From Lacticaseibacillus hegangensis (GTDB taxonomy: Bacteria > Bacillota > Bacilli > Lactobacillales > Lactobacillaceae), in contig NZ_RHOL01000010.1 in assembly GCF_003946465.1 (NCBI RefSeq), positions 21,175 through 85,174 of the forward strand: a stretch of DNA of 64,000 nt, written 5' to 3'. The notes beneath the pieces were generated by a model, which saw nothing but the letters and a program-made list of their open reading frames with translations, did no database searches and was not told where the DNA came from. A program made the translations under genes and the position numbers. Every line of letters starts with the position of its first letter. Within the stretch, counting starts at the first letter, position 1. Below are positions 53,754 through 62,283 of this stretch, piece after piece.

Positions 53754-54284
53754 GTGGCAGTGTTCGAACCGACTTGGCTGGTGAAGGCCATCTATAATTT
53801 AACGCCGGCGCAACTGAAACGGCAAGGCATCTCGGCGGTGCTGACTGATCTTGACAATACGCTGATCGCCTGGAATAACCCGGACGGTACCAAGCAGCTG
53901 CATGATTGGCTGCAGGAAATGAAGCAGGCTGGGATCACCGTGATGGTGGTGTCCAACAATAACCGGGCGCGAATCGGCCGCGCACTGGCCAAGCTGGATC
54001 TACCTTTTGTGGCCAGAGCCATGAAGCCGCTGCCGCTGGGCATCAACCGCGCGGTGCGCCAGTTGGGGCTCGAAAAGCGCGCCGTAGTCATGGTGGGCGA
54101 CCAGCTCATGACCGACATGGCAGCGGGTAACGCCGCCAAAGTGAGGACGGTGCTGGTGCAGCCGCTGGTGGAAACCGACGCCTGGAACACGCGGATCAAC
54201 CGCTTTTTCGAAGGCTTCGTCCTGCATCGCATGAAGAAAAATAATCAGCTTAATTTTACGGAGGAATTGAATGACAAACACTGA
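53754..54284 (+). CDS. yqeG: YqeG-family HAD-IIIA phosphatase
   Basis: 176 residues. HAD motif I AVLTDLDNTLIAW, motif II VVSNNN, motif III region MVGDQLMTDMAAG. The GTG at 53754 follows GAGGAGG, and the product starts MAVFEPTWLVKAIYNL as in other Firmicutes; a TATAAT box lies at 53717-53722, so upstream starts are excluded. First gene of the long yqeG-yceD operon; it overlaps yqeH by 14 bases. Confidence 0.92.
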   Translation: MAVFEPTWLVKAIYNLTPAQLKRQGISAVLTDLDNTLIAWNNPDGTKQLHDWLQEMKQAGITVMVVSNNNRARIGRALAKLDLPFVARAMKPLPLGINRAVRQLGLEKRAVVMVGDQLMTDMAAGNAAKVRTVLVQPLVETDAWNTRINRFFEGFVLHRMKKNNQLNFTEELNDKH

Positions 54285-55389
54285 TGAGCCGCTGTATTGT
54301 ATCGGCTGCGGGGCCCGCTTGCAAAGCACGGACCCCAAAGCGGCAGGCTTTCTGCCGGCAAGCTCACTTGACAAGGCCCGCGCAGGCGAAGAAGTTTACT
54401 GCCAGCGCTGTTTTCGGCTGCGTCACTACAATGAAGTCGCGCCGGTTGAACTGACCGACGACGATTTTTTGCGCCTGCTGAACGCCTTGGGTGAAAGCGA
54501 CGCGCTGATTGTTAACGTGGTGGATATTTTTGACTTTAACGGCAGCGTGATCCCGGGGCTGCACCGCTTCGTCGGCGACAATCCGGTGATCCTGGTTGGC
54601 AACAAGGCGGACGTGCTGCCCAAGTCGATCAACCCGCGGAAGGTGACGAACTGGCTGACTCAGGCGGCCCACGCCCAGGGGCTGCGGCCGGTGGCGACGG
54701 TGCTGACCTCGGCCAAAAAGGGCCACAACTTGGACGCACTGCTGGATTTGATCGAGCAGTACCGCGCGCACCGCGACGTGTACGTGGTCGGGGTGACCAA
54801 CACCGGGAAGTCCACGCTGATCAATCGCATCATTAAAGATGAAAACGGCATGGCCGACCTGATCACCACCTCGCGCTTTCCCGGGACCACGCTGGACCGG
54901 ATTCAGATTCCGCTGGACGACGGCCACTTTTTGATCGACACGCCAGGGATTATTCACCGCCGGCAGATGGCGCACTTCCTGAACCCCAAAGACCTGAAGC
55001 TGGTGTCACCAAGCAAGCCGATCCGGCCAACCGTCTACCAGCTGAACCCTGGCCAAACCGTCTTTTTCGCCGGGCTGGCTAGGTTTGATTACCTGCGCGG
55101 CCCGAAAGCCGGCTTCACGATTTACGCCGACAACCAGCTGCTGCTGCACCGCACTAAACTGGAAAACGCGGATGCCTTTTACGACAAGCACCGCGGCGAC
55201 TTACTGAGTCCACCGCGTGCGGAAGATTTGGCTGATTTTCCCAAGCTGGTGCGCTTTGAGTTCACCCCCAAGGAGGAGTCGGACCTGGTGATCGCCGGGC
55301 TCGGCTGGGTCGTGGTGCCGGCAGGCGTCACGGTCGCCGGCTGGGCGCCAGACGGGGTCGATGTGTTGTTGCGGAAAGCTTTAATTTAG
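54271..55389 (+). CDS. yqeH: Ribosome biogenesis GTPase YqeH
   Basis: 372-residue circularly permuted GTPase needed for 30S assembly. An N-terminal treble-clef zinc finger (CIGCG ... CQRC) precedes the permuted G motifs: G4 NKAD, G5 TSAKKG, then G1 GVTNTGKST, G3 DTPG. The C-terminal domain is NOA1-like. GGAGGAAT lies before the ATG. No aroE between yqeH and yhbY. Confidence 0.94.
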   Translation: MTNTDEPLYCIGCGARLQSTDPKAAGFLPASSLDKARAGEEVYCQRCFRLRHYNEVAPVELTDDDFLRLLNALGESDALIVNVVDIFDFNGSVIPGLHRFVGDNPVILVGNKADVLPKSINPRKVTNWLTQAAHAQGLRPVATVLTSAKKGHNLDALLDLIEQYRAHRDVYVVGVTNTGKSTLINRIIKDENGMADLITTSRFPGTTLDRIQIPLDDGHFLIDTPGIIHRRQMAHFLNPKDLKLVSPSKPIRPTVYQLNPGQTVFFAGLARFDYLRGPKAGFTIYADNQLLLHRTKLENADAFYDKHRGDLLSPPRAEDLADFPKLVRFEFTPKEESDLVIAGLGWVVVPAGVTVAGWAPDGVDVLLRKALI

Positions 55390-55399
55390 GAGAGTGCAC

Positions 55400-55717
55400 A
55401 TGCTTACTGGAAAACAGAAACGCTTTTTACGCGCCCGGGCCAACCGGCTGCGGCCCATCGCCACGCTGGGCAAAAACGGGCTGTCCGACCAATTCGTCGA
55501 CAGCGTCGCTAAGGCCTTGGAGGCGCGCGAGCTGGTCAAGGTCTCGCTGCTGCCTACCGCCGAGGAGACGCCCGAGGAAGTCGGGGCTTTTCTGAGTCGG
55601 ACGATCAGCGGCGCCCAGGTCGCACAGACCATGGGCCGCACCGTCCTGCTTTACCGGCGGGCGACGCAAGAGGCGCACCGCAAGCTGTCGGTCGAAGTGG
55701 CCAAACTGGGGAAGTAA
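55400..55717 (+). CDS. yhbY: CRM-domain RNA-binding protein YhbY
   Basis: 105 residues, one CRM domain: LTGKQKRFLRARANRL, the conserved GKNG loop (ATLGKNGLS), and GRTVLLYRR at the end. Associates with pre-50S particles. ATG 55400 follows AGGAGAG; GTG two codons earlier is too close. Confidence 0.93.
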   Translation: MLTGKQKRFLRARANRLRPIATLGKNGLSDQFVDSVAKALEARELVKVSLLPTAEETPEEVGAFLSRTISGAQVAQTMGRTVLLYRRATQEAHRKLSVEVAKLGK

Positions 55718-55721
55718 GCGC

Positions 55722-56372
55722 ATGGGGATCACAAGCAAGACAACGACTTTGACGCAGCCGGTGATCACCGAGGAAGTGTCCGAGCAGATTCTCGGCCCGC
55801 GCCGCAAGCAGATCGGGATCCTTGGCGGCACGTTCAACCCGGTTCACATCGGCCATTTGATCATGGCCGAGGCGGTCGGCACGACCCTCGGCCTGCAAAA
55901 AGTCCTTTTCATGCCAGATAACCAGCCGCCGCATGTCGACCACAAGGACGCCATTGACGTCGGCCAGCGAGTGACCATGCTGCAGGCGGCGATCCACGAC
56001 AACCCACTGTTTGACCTGGAGCTCTCGGAGGTCAAGCGCGGCGGCGTCAGCTACACCATTGACACCATGCGTGCGCTGAAAAAAGCCCATCCCGACACCG
56101 ATTACTATTTCATCATCGGAGCGGACATGGTGGCGTACCTGCCGAAGTGGCGGGACGTCGACCAGCTGGTCAAGCTGGTGCATTTTGTCGGCGTTAAGCG
56201 GCGCGGCTTCACCCCGGCATCGCCGTATCCCATTACATGGGTCGACGCGCCGCTGATCGACGTGTCGTCCAGTGAGATCCGCACGCGGGTGCAAACCGGC
56301 CAGAGTATTCGCTACCTGGTTCCGGATTGCGTCCGCGCTTACATTGAGAAAGAGGGCTTGTACCGTGAGTGA
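55722..56372 (+). CDS. nadD: Nicotinate-nucleotide adenylyltransferase NadD
   Basis: 216 residues, NaMN to deamido-NAD. Nucleotide-binding GGTFNPVHIGHL and the ISSSEIR-type motif (VSSSEIRTRV) are intact. A ~30-residue extension precedes the catalytic strand (starting RRKQIGILGG), a feature familiar from lactobacilli NadD. It starts 5 bases after yhbY and overlaps yqeK by 8 bases. Confidence 0.94.
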   Translation: MGITSKTTTLTQPVITEEVSEQILGPRRKQIGILGGTFNPVHIGHLIMAEAVGTTLGLQKVLFMPDNQPPHVDHKDAIDVGQRVTMLQAAIHDNPLFDLELSEVKRGGVSYTIDTMRALKKAHPDTDYYFIIGADMVAYLPKWRDVDQLVKLVHFVGVKRRGFTPASPYPITWVDAPLIDVSSSEIRTRVQTGQSIRYLVPDCVRAYIEKEGLYRE

Positions 56373-56967
56373 CTATGAATACCCGGCCAGCTTAACGCAT
56401 GACCTGAACCGCGCCGAGCTGCTGAACCACCTGCAGAATCGGCTCGACGACGCCCGCTTTCAGCACTGCCTGCGCGTCGAGGAAACGGCGCGGACGCTGG
56501 CCAAGCGCTTTGGCGCTGACGTGGATCGGGCCGGTTTGGCCGGGTTGTTTCATGACTACGCTAAGCAGATCCCCGTCGCCGACTACAAGCGCGTGATCAT
56601 GGAGGACGGGTTTGACCCGGACCTGCTGAATTACGGCCGCGGCGTGTGGCACGGACTGGTTGGCACCTGGTTCATTCAAACCGAGGTCGGCTTGACCGAC
56701 AAGCTGGTGCTTCAGGCCATTGAGCGGCACACCACCGGCGACCCGGAGATGACGCTGTTGGACCAGATCATCTTTGTCGCCGACTTTATTGAGCCGGCCC
56801 GGACGCTGGACGCCGAGGTGGCCGCGCGCAAGGCGGCGCAAACCGACATGCGTCAGGCCAGCTACATTGAGCTGAAAAACACCCTGCAGTACCTGATTGC
56901 AGAAGACAAGATCGTTTATCCGAAAACATTACTGACTTACAACGCATTCATTCCTAAGGAGGGATAG
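56365..56967 (+). CDS. yqeK: HD-domain hydrolase YqeK
   Basis: 200 residues. HD motifs: H in FQHCLRVEETA, HD in GLFHDYAK, and HHTTG-like ERHTTGD; family members hydrolyse diadenosine tetraphosphate symmetrically. The GTG at 56365 overlaps the nadD end and gives SDYEYPASLT; a far upstream ATG lies inside nadD. The stop is two bases before the rsfS start. Confidence 0.92.
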   Translation: MSDYEYPASLTHDLNRAELLNHLQNRLDDARFQHCLRVEETARTLAKRFGADVDRAGLAGLFHDYAKQIPVADYKRVIMEDGFDPDLLNYGRGVWHGLVGTWFIQTEVGLTDKLVLQAIERHTTGDPEMTLLDQIIFVADFIEPARTLDAEVAARKAAQTDMRQASYIELKNTLQYLIAEDKIVYPKTLLTYNAFIPKEG

Positions 56968-56969
56968 TT

Positions 56970-57326
56970 CTGGACTCGAAAGCATTGCTAGAAACCGCCG
57001 TTCGTGCGGCTGATGATAAGCGCGCCGAGGATATCGTGGCGCTGGACATGACCGAAGTTTCACTCTTGGCCGACTATTTTCTGATTGCTAGCGGCGGCAC
57101 CACGCGCCAGGTGCAGGCAATCGTCGACGCCGTTGAGGAAAAGGTCAAGGCCGCTGGCGGCCCGGAGCCGCGCATCGAAGGCAACAAGGATTCCAAGTGG
57201 ATCCTGATGGACTTCGGCGACGTGGTCGTGGACATCTTCACGCCGGAAGAGCGCGCCTTTTACAACCTGGAAAAGTTGTGGAACGAGGCGCCAATCGTTG
57301 ATTTGAAGGATTGGGTCAAGGCATGA
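56970..57326 (+). CDS. rsfS: Ribosomal silencing factor RsfS
   Basis: 118 residues. Binds uL14 and blocks subunit joining under starvation. The core AADDKRAEDIVALDM, ADYFLIASGGTTRQVQAI and LMDFGDVVVDIF is diagnostic. The best start is CTG at 56970: AAGGAGGG ends 6 bases before it, and reading from there gives (M)DSKALLETAVRAADD, colinear with other RsfS N-termini (xSKxLL). The next possible start, TTG 56985, is 21 bases from the ribosome binding site and would remove conserved residues. CTG starts are rare. Confidence 0.9.
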   Translation: MDSKALLETAVRAADDKRAEDIVALDMTEVSLLADYFLIASGGTTRQVQAIVDAVEEKVKAAGGPEPRIEGNKDSKWILMDFGDVVVDIFTPEERAFYNLEKLWNEAPIVDLKDWVKA

Positions 57327-58060
57327 TTTATTCGACCTTTGCCGAAGTCTACGACACTCTGATGGATGACTCGCTGTATTTGCAGTGGCGCGATTACGTG
57401 CTGAAGCACGTGCAGCCGCAGGGCCAGCTGCTCCTGGAGCTGGCCGGCGGGTCAGGGAGCTTGGCGCTGCTACTCAAGCAGGCTGGCTTTGACGTGGCCG
57501 TGTTTGATTTGTCCAGTGAAATGCTGGCTTTGGCAGAGGCCAAGGCCGAGGCTGCCAAGGTCGCGCTGCCGCTGATTCAAGGTGACATGCAGGACCTGTC
57601 GGCGCTGCCCCAGTGCGACATCGTAACCTGCTTTGATGATTCGATCTGCTACATGAAGGACCTGGCCAGTGTGCAGACGGTTTTCACCCAGGTGGCCGAA
57701 AGGCTTTCGGTCGGCGGCGACTTTTTCTTCGACGCGCACTCGCTTTACCAAATGGATGAGGTGTTCCCGGGGTACATGTACAATTATCAAACCGAGGATT
57801 ACGCGTTCATGTGGCACAGCTACGAAGGCGACGAGCCGCATTCGGTCGAGCACGACCTGACCTTTTTTGTCTACGATGAAAAACTCGACGCCTACCACCC
57901 GATGATCGAAACCCACAAGGAGCGCACCTATCCGCTGGCGGACTTCAAGCAGGCGCTGGCCACTGCAGGCTTTGATCACATTGAGGTCACGGCCGACTTT
58001 GGCAGGCAGGCGGTGGGTCCGCAAAGCACGCGCTGGTTCTTTCACGCAAAGAAGGGGTAG
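57323..58060 (+). CDS. yqeM: YqeM-family class I SAM-dependent methyltransferase
   Basis: 245 residues. SAM motif LLELAGGSGSLALLL, acidic VAVFDLSSEMLALA and the post-motif DIVTCFDDSICYM. The ATG overlaps the rsfS stop (ATGA). Position between rsfS and tmcAL is conserved in Bacilli; the methyl acceptor is not known. Confidence 0.92.
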   Translation: MIYSTFAEVYDTLMDDSLYLQWRDYVLKHVQPQGQLLLELAGGSGSLALLLKQAGFDVAVFDLSSEMLALAEAKAEAAKVALPLIQGDMQDLSALPQCDIVTCFDDSICYMKDLASVQTVFTQVAERLSVGGDFFFDAHSLYQMDEVFPGYMYNYQTEDYAFMWHSYEGDEPHSVEHDLTFFVYDEKLDAYHPMIETHKERTYPLADFKQALATAGFDHIEVTADFGRQAVGPQSTRWFFHAKKG

Positions 58061-58062
58061 TT

Positions 58063-59220
58063 ATGCAAGCCGTTGGCATGATCGCCGAATTTAATCCGCT
58101 GCACAATGGCCATGTGTTTGCGCTGCAGCAAGCGCGCCGGCTGAGCGGGGCAGAGGTGGTGGTGGCGCTTTTGGCCGGCAACTTTGTTCAGCGCGGCGAG
58201 CCGGCTGTCGTCGACAAGTGGACCCGCGCCAAGGCGGCGCTGGCCTGCGGCGCCGACCTAGTCGTTGAGCTGCCCACCACCGACGCCGTGCAGGCGGCCG
58301 ATGGGTTTGCACAAGGCGCTTTGGCGCTGCTATCGGTGCTGCAGGTGCAATCGCTGGCGTTTGGCACCGAGGCGCCGGCGCTGGATTACGCGGCACTGGC
58401 TGCGCGCGTGGCGGCAGCCCCGCCGCAGGGCAGCCTATTTCAGGACCACACGCAGACCTACGCGACGCAGCTGAATCAGTATTACCAGCAAACTGCCGGG
58501 GTGTCGCTGGACGCGCCGAATTTGCTGCTGGGGCTCAGCTACGCGCAGGCCAACCGAAAGCTTGACACGCCGCTGCGCCTGCTGCCGTTTGCAAGGCACG
58601 GGGCGGCGCACGATGAGGCTGAGATCTCGGCTGACGGTGCCAGTGCCAGTGCACTCAGGGCGGCTTTGGCTCAAGGTGAATCGGTTGCTGACCTGGTGCC
58701 GGCGGCGATGCAAACAGGACTAGATGCTTCCCGTCACCAAAGCTGGGATGACCTGTTTCCGCTGCTGCGCTACCGGCTGCAAACCGCCGACCTAGCTGCC
58801 CTGCGCGACATCTACACGATGTCTGAAGGGCTGGAGTTTCGGCTGACCGAGCAGCTGGCAGGCGCACAGGATTTTGCCGGGTTCCTGCACCAAATCAAGT
58901 CCAAGCGTTACACCTACGCACGGATGCGGCGGTTGTGCCTGTACGTGGTGCTGAACTTGACTACTGAGGTGATGGCCGATGCGCAGCAGCACCGCTTTCT
59001 GCACGTGCTCGGCTTCACCGCAGCCGGCCGGCAGTACCTACATCAGATCAAAAAAACCGTTGAACTGCCGCTGATCACCAAGGTGTCTGCGGCAATGCTG
59101 GCCCCGGGCGGGCTCATGCAGTGGCAGCACCGCTGCGATCAGCTGATCGAGACCTTGACCGGCACCGCTCAGAATTACGGCCGCGTGCCGGTGATGCGAA
59201 AGGAGAATGACGCATGCTAA
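58063..59220 (+). CDS. tmcAL: tRNA(Met) cytidine acetate ligase TmcAL (YlbM)
   Basis: 385 residues. Forms N4-acetylcytidine at the wobble position of elongator tRNA-Met from acetate and ATP. Nucleotidylyltransferase-like N-terminus GMIAEFNPLHNGHVFAL with HNGH, then GNFVQRGEPAVVDKW and a C-terminal helical tRNA-binding part. Two bases after yqeM; the stop overlaps the next gene by 7 bases. Confidence 0.92.
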   Translation: MQAVGMIAEFNPLHNGHVFALQQARRLSGAEVVVALLAGNFVQRGEPAVVDKWTRAKAALACGADLVVELPTTDAVQAADGFAQGALALLSVLQVQSLAFGTEAPALDYAALAARVAAAPPQGSLFQDHTQTYATQLNQYYQQTAGVSLDAPNLLLGLSYAQANRKLDTPLRLLPFARHGAAHDEAEISADGASASALRAALAQGESVADLVPAAMQTGLDASRHQSWDDLFPLLRYRLQTADLAALRDIYTMSEGLEFRLTEQLAGAQDFAGFLHQIKSKRYTYARMRRLCLYVVLNLTTEVMADAQQHRFLHVLGFTAAGRQYLHQIKKTVELPLITKVSAAMLAPGGLMQWQHRCDQLIETLTGTAQNYGRVPVMRKENDAC

Positions 59221-59765
59221 AATGGACACTCAGTGAGCTGGCCAAATATCGTAAAACGCCGCTGCATTTTCAGGAGACATTGGACTTGAAGCAGCACCTG
59301 GTCACGCGCGATCCCGAGATCCAAGACGTGACGCCAATCGTTGTCGACGGGTACATCAGCTTCGACGACGGGGATTTACTGGCGTCGGTGACGCTGCAGG
59401 GGTCAATGGTGATCCCGTCCACGCGCAGCCTGAAGCCGGTTGACTGGCCGCTTAATTTTACGTTTAGTGAGATCTACGTCACCGACCCGGCGCACGAGGA
59501 GAAGTACGAGGAAGATCAGCTGGTGCTGGATTTGGACGGCGACACGCTCGATATTCAGGCGGCCATCGAGGATCACATTTTGCTGTCGATTCCGATGCAG
59601 GTGCTGACCCCAGAAGAGGCCCAGGCCGGGGAAATGCCTGAGGGCGAAGACTGGACCGTGATGGGCGAGGACGATTACGCCCAAACCAAGGAAGCGGACG
59701 AGCAGCCGAATCCCGCCTTTGAAAAATTGAAAGGCTTGTTCCCGGATGACGAGGACAAGCATTAA
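59214..59765 (+). CDS. YceD/DUF177 family protein
   Basis: 183 residues with the DUF177 core (DGYISFDDGDLLASVTLQG, LDLDGDTLDIQAAIEDHILLSIP), lacking some zinc cysteines seen in other members. Acidic C-terminal tail. In many bacteria this gene (23S rRNA accumulation protein YceD) is followed by rpmF; here a terminator and gnd follow and no L32 gene is present. Last gene of the yqeG operon. Confidence 0.88.
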   Translation: MLKWTLSELAKYRKTPLHFQETLDLKQHLVTRDPEIQDVTPIVVDGYISFDDGDLLASVTLQGSMVIPSTRSLKPVDWPLNFTFSEIYVTDPAHEEKYEEDQLVLDLDGDTLDIQAAIEDHILLSIPMQVLTPEEAQAGEMPEGEDWTVMGEDDYAQTKEADEQPNPAFEKLKGLFPDDEDKH

Positions 59766-59770
59766 CCGCT

Positions 59771-59799
59771 GGTCCGGCTTTAATTGCCGGGCCTTTTTT
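59771..59799 (+). terminator. Terminator of the yqeG-yceD operon
   Basis: GGTCCGGC / GCCGGGCC stem with loop TTTAATT and six Ts. Confidence 0.92.
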
Positions 59800-59872
59800 G
59801 CTAGTATTAACCTGTATTGATTTGCGATATAAATAAGCGGCGGGGCGACTCGTTCGTTTGGGAGGTAAAAAC

Positions 59873-61297
59873 ATGGAAACACCAACAATTGGCGTCATCG
59901 GCATGGCCGTGATGGGCAAGAACCTGGCCCTGAACATCGAAAGTCGCGGCTACACGGTCGCCATTTACAACCGGACTGGGTCGAAAACGAAGAAAGTCGT
60001 TGAGGACCACCCGGAGAAGAAACTGGTGCCCAGCTACACCGTGGAAGACTTTGTGAATTCCCTGGAAAAGCCGCGCCGGATCATCATGATGGTCAAGGCC
60101 GGCGCCGGGACTGACGCCGTGATCGCCGAGCTGCTGCCGCTGCTGGACAAAGGCGACGTGCTGATCGATGGGGGCAACACCTTCTTCGAAGATACCATGC
60201 GCCGCAGTGCTGAACTCGACAAGTCCGGGATCAACTTCATCGGCATGGGGGTTTCCGGCGGTGAGCTGGGCGCCTTGCGCGGCCCAAGTTTGATGCCAGG
60301 TGGCCAAAAAGAGGCTTACGACCTGGTTGCACCGATTCTTGAGCAGATTGCGGCCAAGGCTGACGAAGACGGCAAGCCTTGCGTGACCTACATTGGGCCA
60401 AACGGCGCTGGCCACTACGTCAAGATGGTTCACAACGGTATCGAGTACGGTGACATGGAACTGATCGCCGAATCCTACAACGTGATGCGCAATATGCTGG
60501 GGATGACCGTTGATGAGATCGCCGGTGTCTTCAAAAAGTGGAGCGAAGGCGAGCTCTCGTCTTACCTGATCGACATCACCGCGGATATTCTGACTCGCAA
60601 GGATGATTTAGGCTCCGGCAAGCCGATGGTCGACGTGATCCTCGACGCTGCCGGCAACAAGGGGACGGGTAAGTGGTCCTCTCAAAGCGCCGCAGAGCTG
60701 GGCGTGCCGCAAAGTGTCATCACCGAGTCTCTCTATGCCCGTTACATCAGTGCGATGAAGGACGAGCGGGTCGCGGCCAGCAAGGTCCTGCCAAAGCCGG
60801 TCGGCAACGTGAAGTTCGAAAACCGTGAGGAGACCATCGAGCTGATCCGCAAGGCGCTGTACTTCTCCAAGCTGATGAGCTATGCGCAGGGCTTCGAGCA
60901 GATGCGCGTAGCCTCCGAGCACTACAACTGGAATCTGCAGTACGGCGAACTGGCACAGATCTGGCGCGCCGGCTGCATCATCCGCGCGAAGTTCCTGCAA
61001 AACATCACCGATGCCTTCACCAAGCAGCCTGACCTGAAAAACCTGCTTTTGGATGACTACTTCAAAGACATCGCCAAGAACTATCAGGAATCTGTCCGCG
61101 ACTTGGTCGGCTTTGCCACTAAGGCCGGCGTGCCGGTACCTGGGTTCATGGCTGCGATTTCTTACTACGATTCCTATCGCAGTGAGGTCCTGCCAGCCAA
61201 CATCATTCAGGCGCAGCGCGATTACTTCGGCGCGCACACCTACCAGCGGACCGACCGCGAGGGCATCTTCCATTACTCGTGGTATACAGAACAATAA
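59873..61297 (+). CDS. gnd: 6-phosphogluconate dehydrogenase (decarboxylating)
   Basis: 474 residues, oxidative pentose phosphate/phosphoketolase pathway. N-terminal Rossmann domain ([22 protein letters not shown], typical of NADP-binding Arg-Thr), substrate motifs [19 protein letters not shown] and catalytic [12 protein letters not shown], and a C-terminal tail ending GIFHYSW. ATG 59873 follows GGGAGG; a GTG-type start five codons earlier overlaps that site. Monocistronic with its own terminator. Confidence 0.95.
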   Translation: METPTIGVIGMAVMGKNLALNIESRGYTVAIYNRTGSKTKKVVEDHPEKKLVPSYTVEDFVNSLEKPRRIIMMVKAGAGTDAVIAELLPLLDKGDVLIDGGNTFFEDTMRRSAELDKSGINFIGMGVSGGELGALRGPSLMPGGQKEAYDLVAPILEQIAAKADEDGKPCVTYIGPNGAGHYVKMVHNGIEYGDMELIAESYNVMRNMLGMTVDEIAGVFKKWSEGELSSYLIDITADILTRKDDLGSGKPMVDVILDAAGNKGTGKWSSQSAAELGVPQSVITESLYARYISAMKDERVAASKVLPKPVGNVKFENREETIELIRKALYFSKLMSYAQGFEQMRVASEHYNWNLQYGELAQIWRAGCIIRAKFLQNITDAFTKQPDLKNLLLDDYFKDIAKNYQESVRDLVGFATKAGVPVPGFMAAISYYDSYRSEVLPANIIQAQRDYFGAHTYQRTDREGIFHYSWYTEQ

Positions 61298-61306
61298 GTT
61301 TCGCCT

Positions 61307-61335
61307 AACCCTGTTGATCGTCAACAGGGTTTTCT
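61307..61335 (+). terminator. gnd terminator
   Basis: AACCCTGTTGA / TCAACAGGGTT perfect stem, 3-base loop, TTTCTT tail. Confidence 0.92.
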
Positions 61336-61596
61336 TGTGGCTTGCTTTTTGGAATAGACCAAAGCTGGTTTAGATATTTATAATTTAATATTGTCAGACG
61401 TGGTATAGCCCAATGAGAACGCTCACGGCATTCACCGGGTTCCGGCTTATCTTAATGTTAAAACCTTATGTGATAGTTTTTCATGTGCCGATATGCTACA
61501 ATCACAGCATAGAAAATGAAATGAGAAAATTGGCGATGTTGGTCAAGCCAGATGAGAATCTGCTTGGTCAGCGCGGATCGATTAAGGAGCAGAATA
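61336..61596 (+). other. AT-rich leader region before the two-component operon
   Basis: 261 bases, clearly less GC-rich than the rest of the window. A possible -10 box TACAAT lies at 61497-61502. No convincing gene: the small open frame at 61413-61619 has no good ribosome binding site and overlaps the regulator start. Confidence 0.5.
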
Positions 61597-62283
61597 ATGA
61601 GCCGGATTTTAATTATTGAAGATGAGAAAAACCTCGCGCGCTTTGTTGAGCTGGAACTGAAGCACGAAGGGTACGAAACCGCCGTGCACTTCAACGGGCG
61701 CACCGGCCTGGAAGCCGCCCTCAACGAAGACTGGGACGCAATCCTACTGGACTTGATGTTGCCTGAACTGAATGGTTTGGAAGTCTGCCGGCGCGTGCGC
61801 CAGGTCAAGAACACCCCGATCATCATGATGACCGCCCGCGACTCCGTGATCGACCGCGTTTCCGGCCTTGACCACGGCGCCGATGACTACATCGTCAAGC
61901 CATTTGCCATCGAGGAACTGCTGGCCCGCCTTCGCGCGCTGCTGCGCCGGATCTCCATTGAAGGCGAGCACAACGCGGCCAAGCAGACGACCATCACGTA
62001 CCGGGATTTGACGATCGAAAAGGAAAATCGGGTCGTGCGCCGCGGCGATGACATCATCGAGCTGACCAAGCGCGAATACGAGCTGCTACTGACGTTAATG
62101 GAGAACATTAACGTGGTGCTGGCGCGAGACGTGCTGCTTTCTAAGGTCTGGGGATACAACTCAGACGTTGAGACCAACGTGGTCGACGTGTATGTCCGTT
62201 ACATTCGCAACAAGATCGATCGGCCAGGCGAGCCGAGCTACATCCAGACGGTTCGGGGCACCGGCTACGTGATGCGGTCGTAA
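61597..62283 (+). CDS. OmpR-family response regulator (CsrR/CovR, LisR, ArlR-like)
   Basis: 228 residues: receiver domain with Asp52 (ILLDLMLPE), IIEDE acidic pocket, MMTARD and VKPF Lys; winged-helix output domain (LTKREYELLLTLME, TNVVDVYVRYIRNKID). The close fit of receiver and output domains, plus the kinase type, suggests the CsrR/LisR/ArlR group that controls envelope stress and virulence-like traits in cocci. ATG 61597 with AAGGAG; operon with the kinase (TAATG overlap). Confidence 0.9.
   Translation: MSRILIIEDEKNLARFVELELKHEGYETAVHFNGRTGLEAALNEDWDAILLDLMLPELNGLEVCRRVRQVKNTPIIMMTARDSVIDRVSGLDHGADDYIVKPFAIEELLARLRALLRRISIEGEHNAAKQTTITYRDLTIEKENRVVRRGDDIIELTKREYELLLTLMENINVVLARDVLLSKVWGYNSDVETNVVDVYVRYIRNKIDRPGEPSYIQTVRGTGYVMRS

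Noticed and set aside
61413..61619. Small open frame before the CsrR-like regulator
   Set aside because: No convincing ribosome binding site, overlaps the regulator start in another frame, and lies in AT-rich leader sequence.
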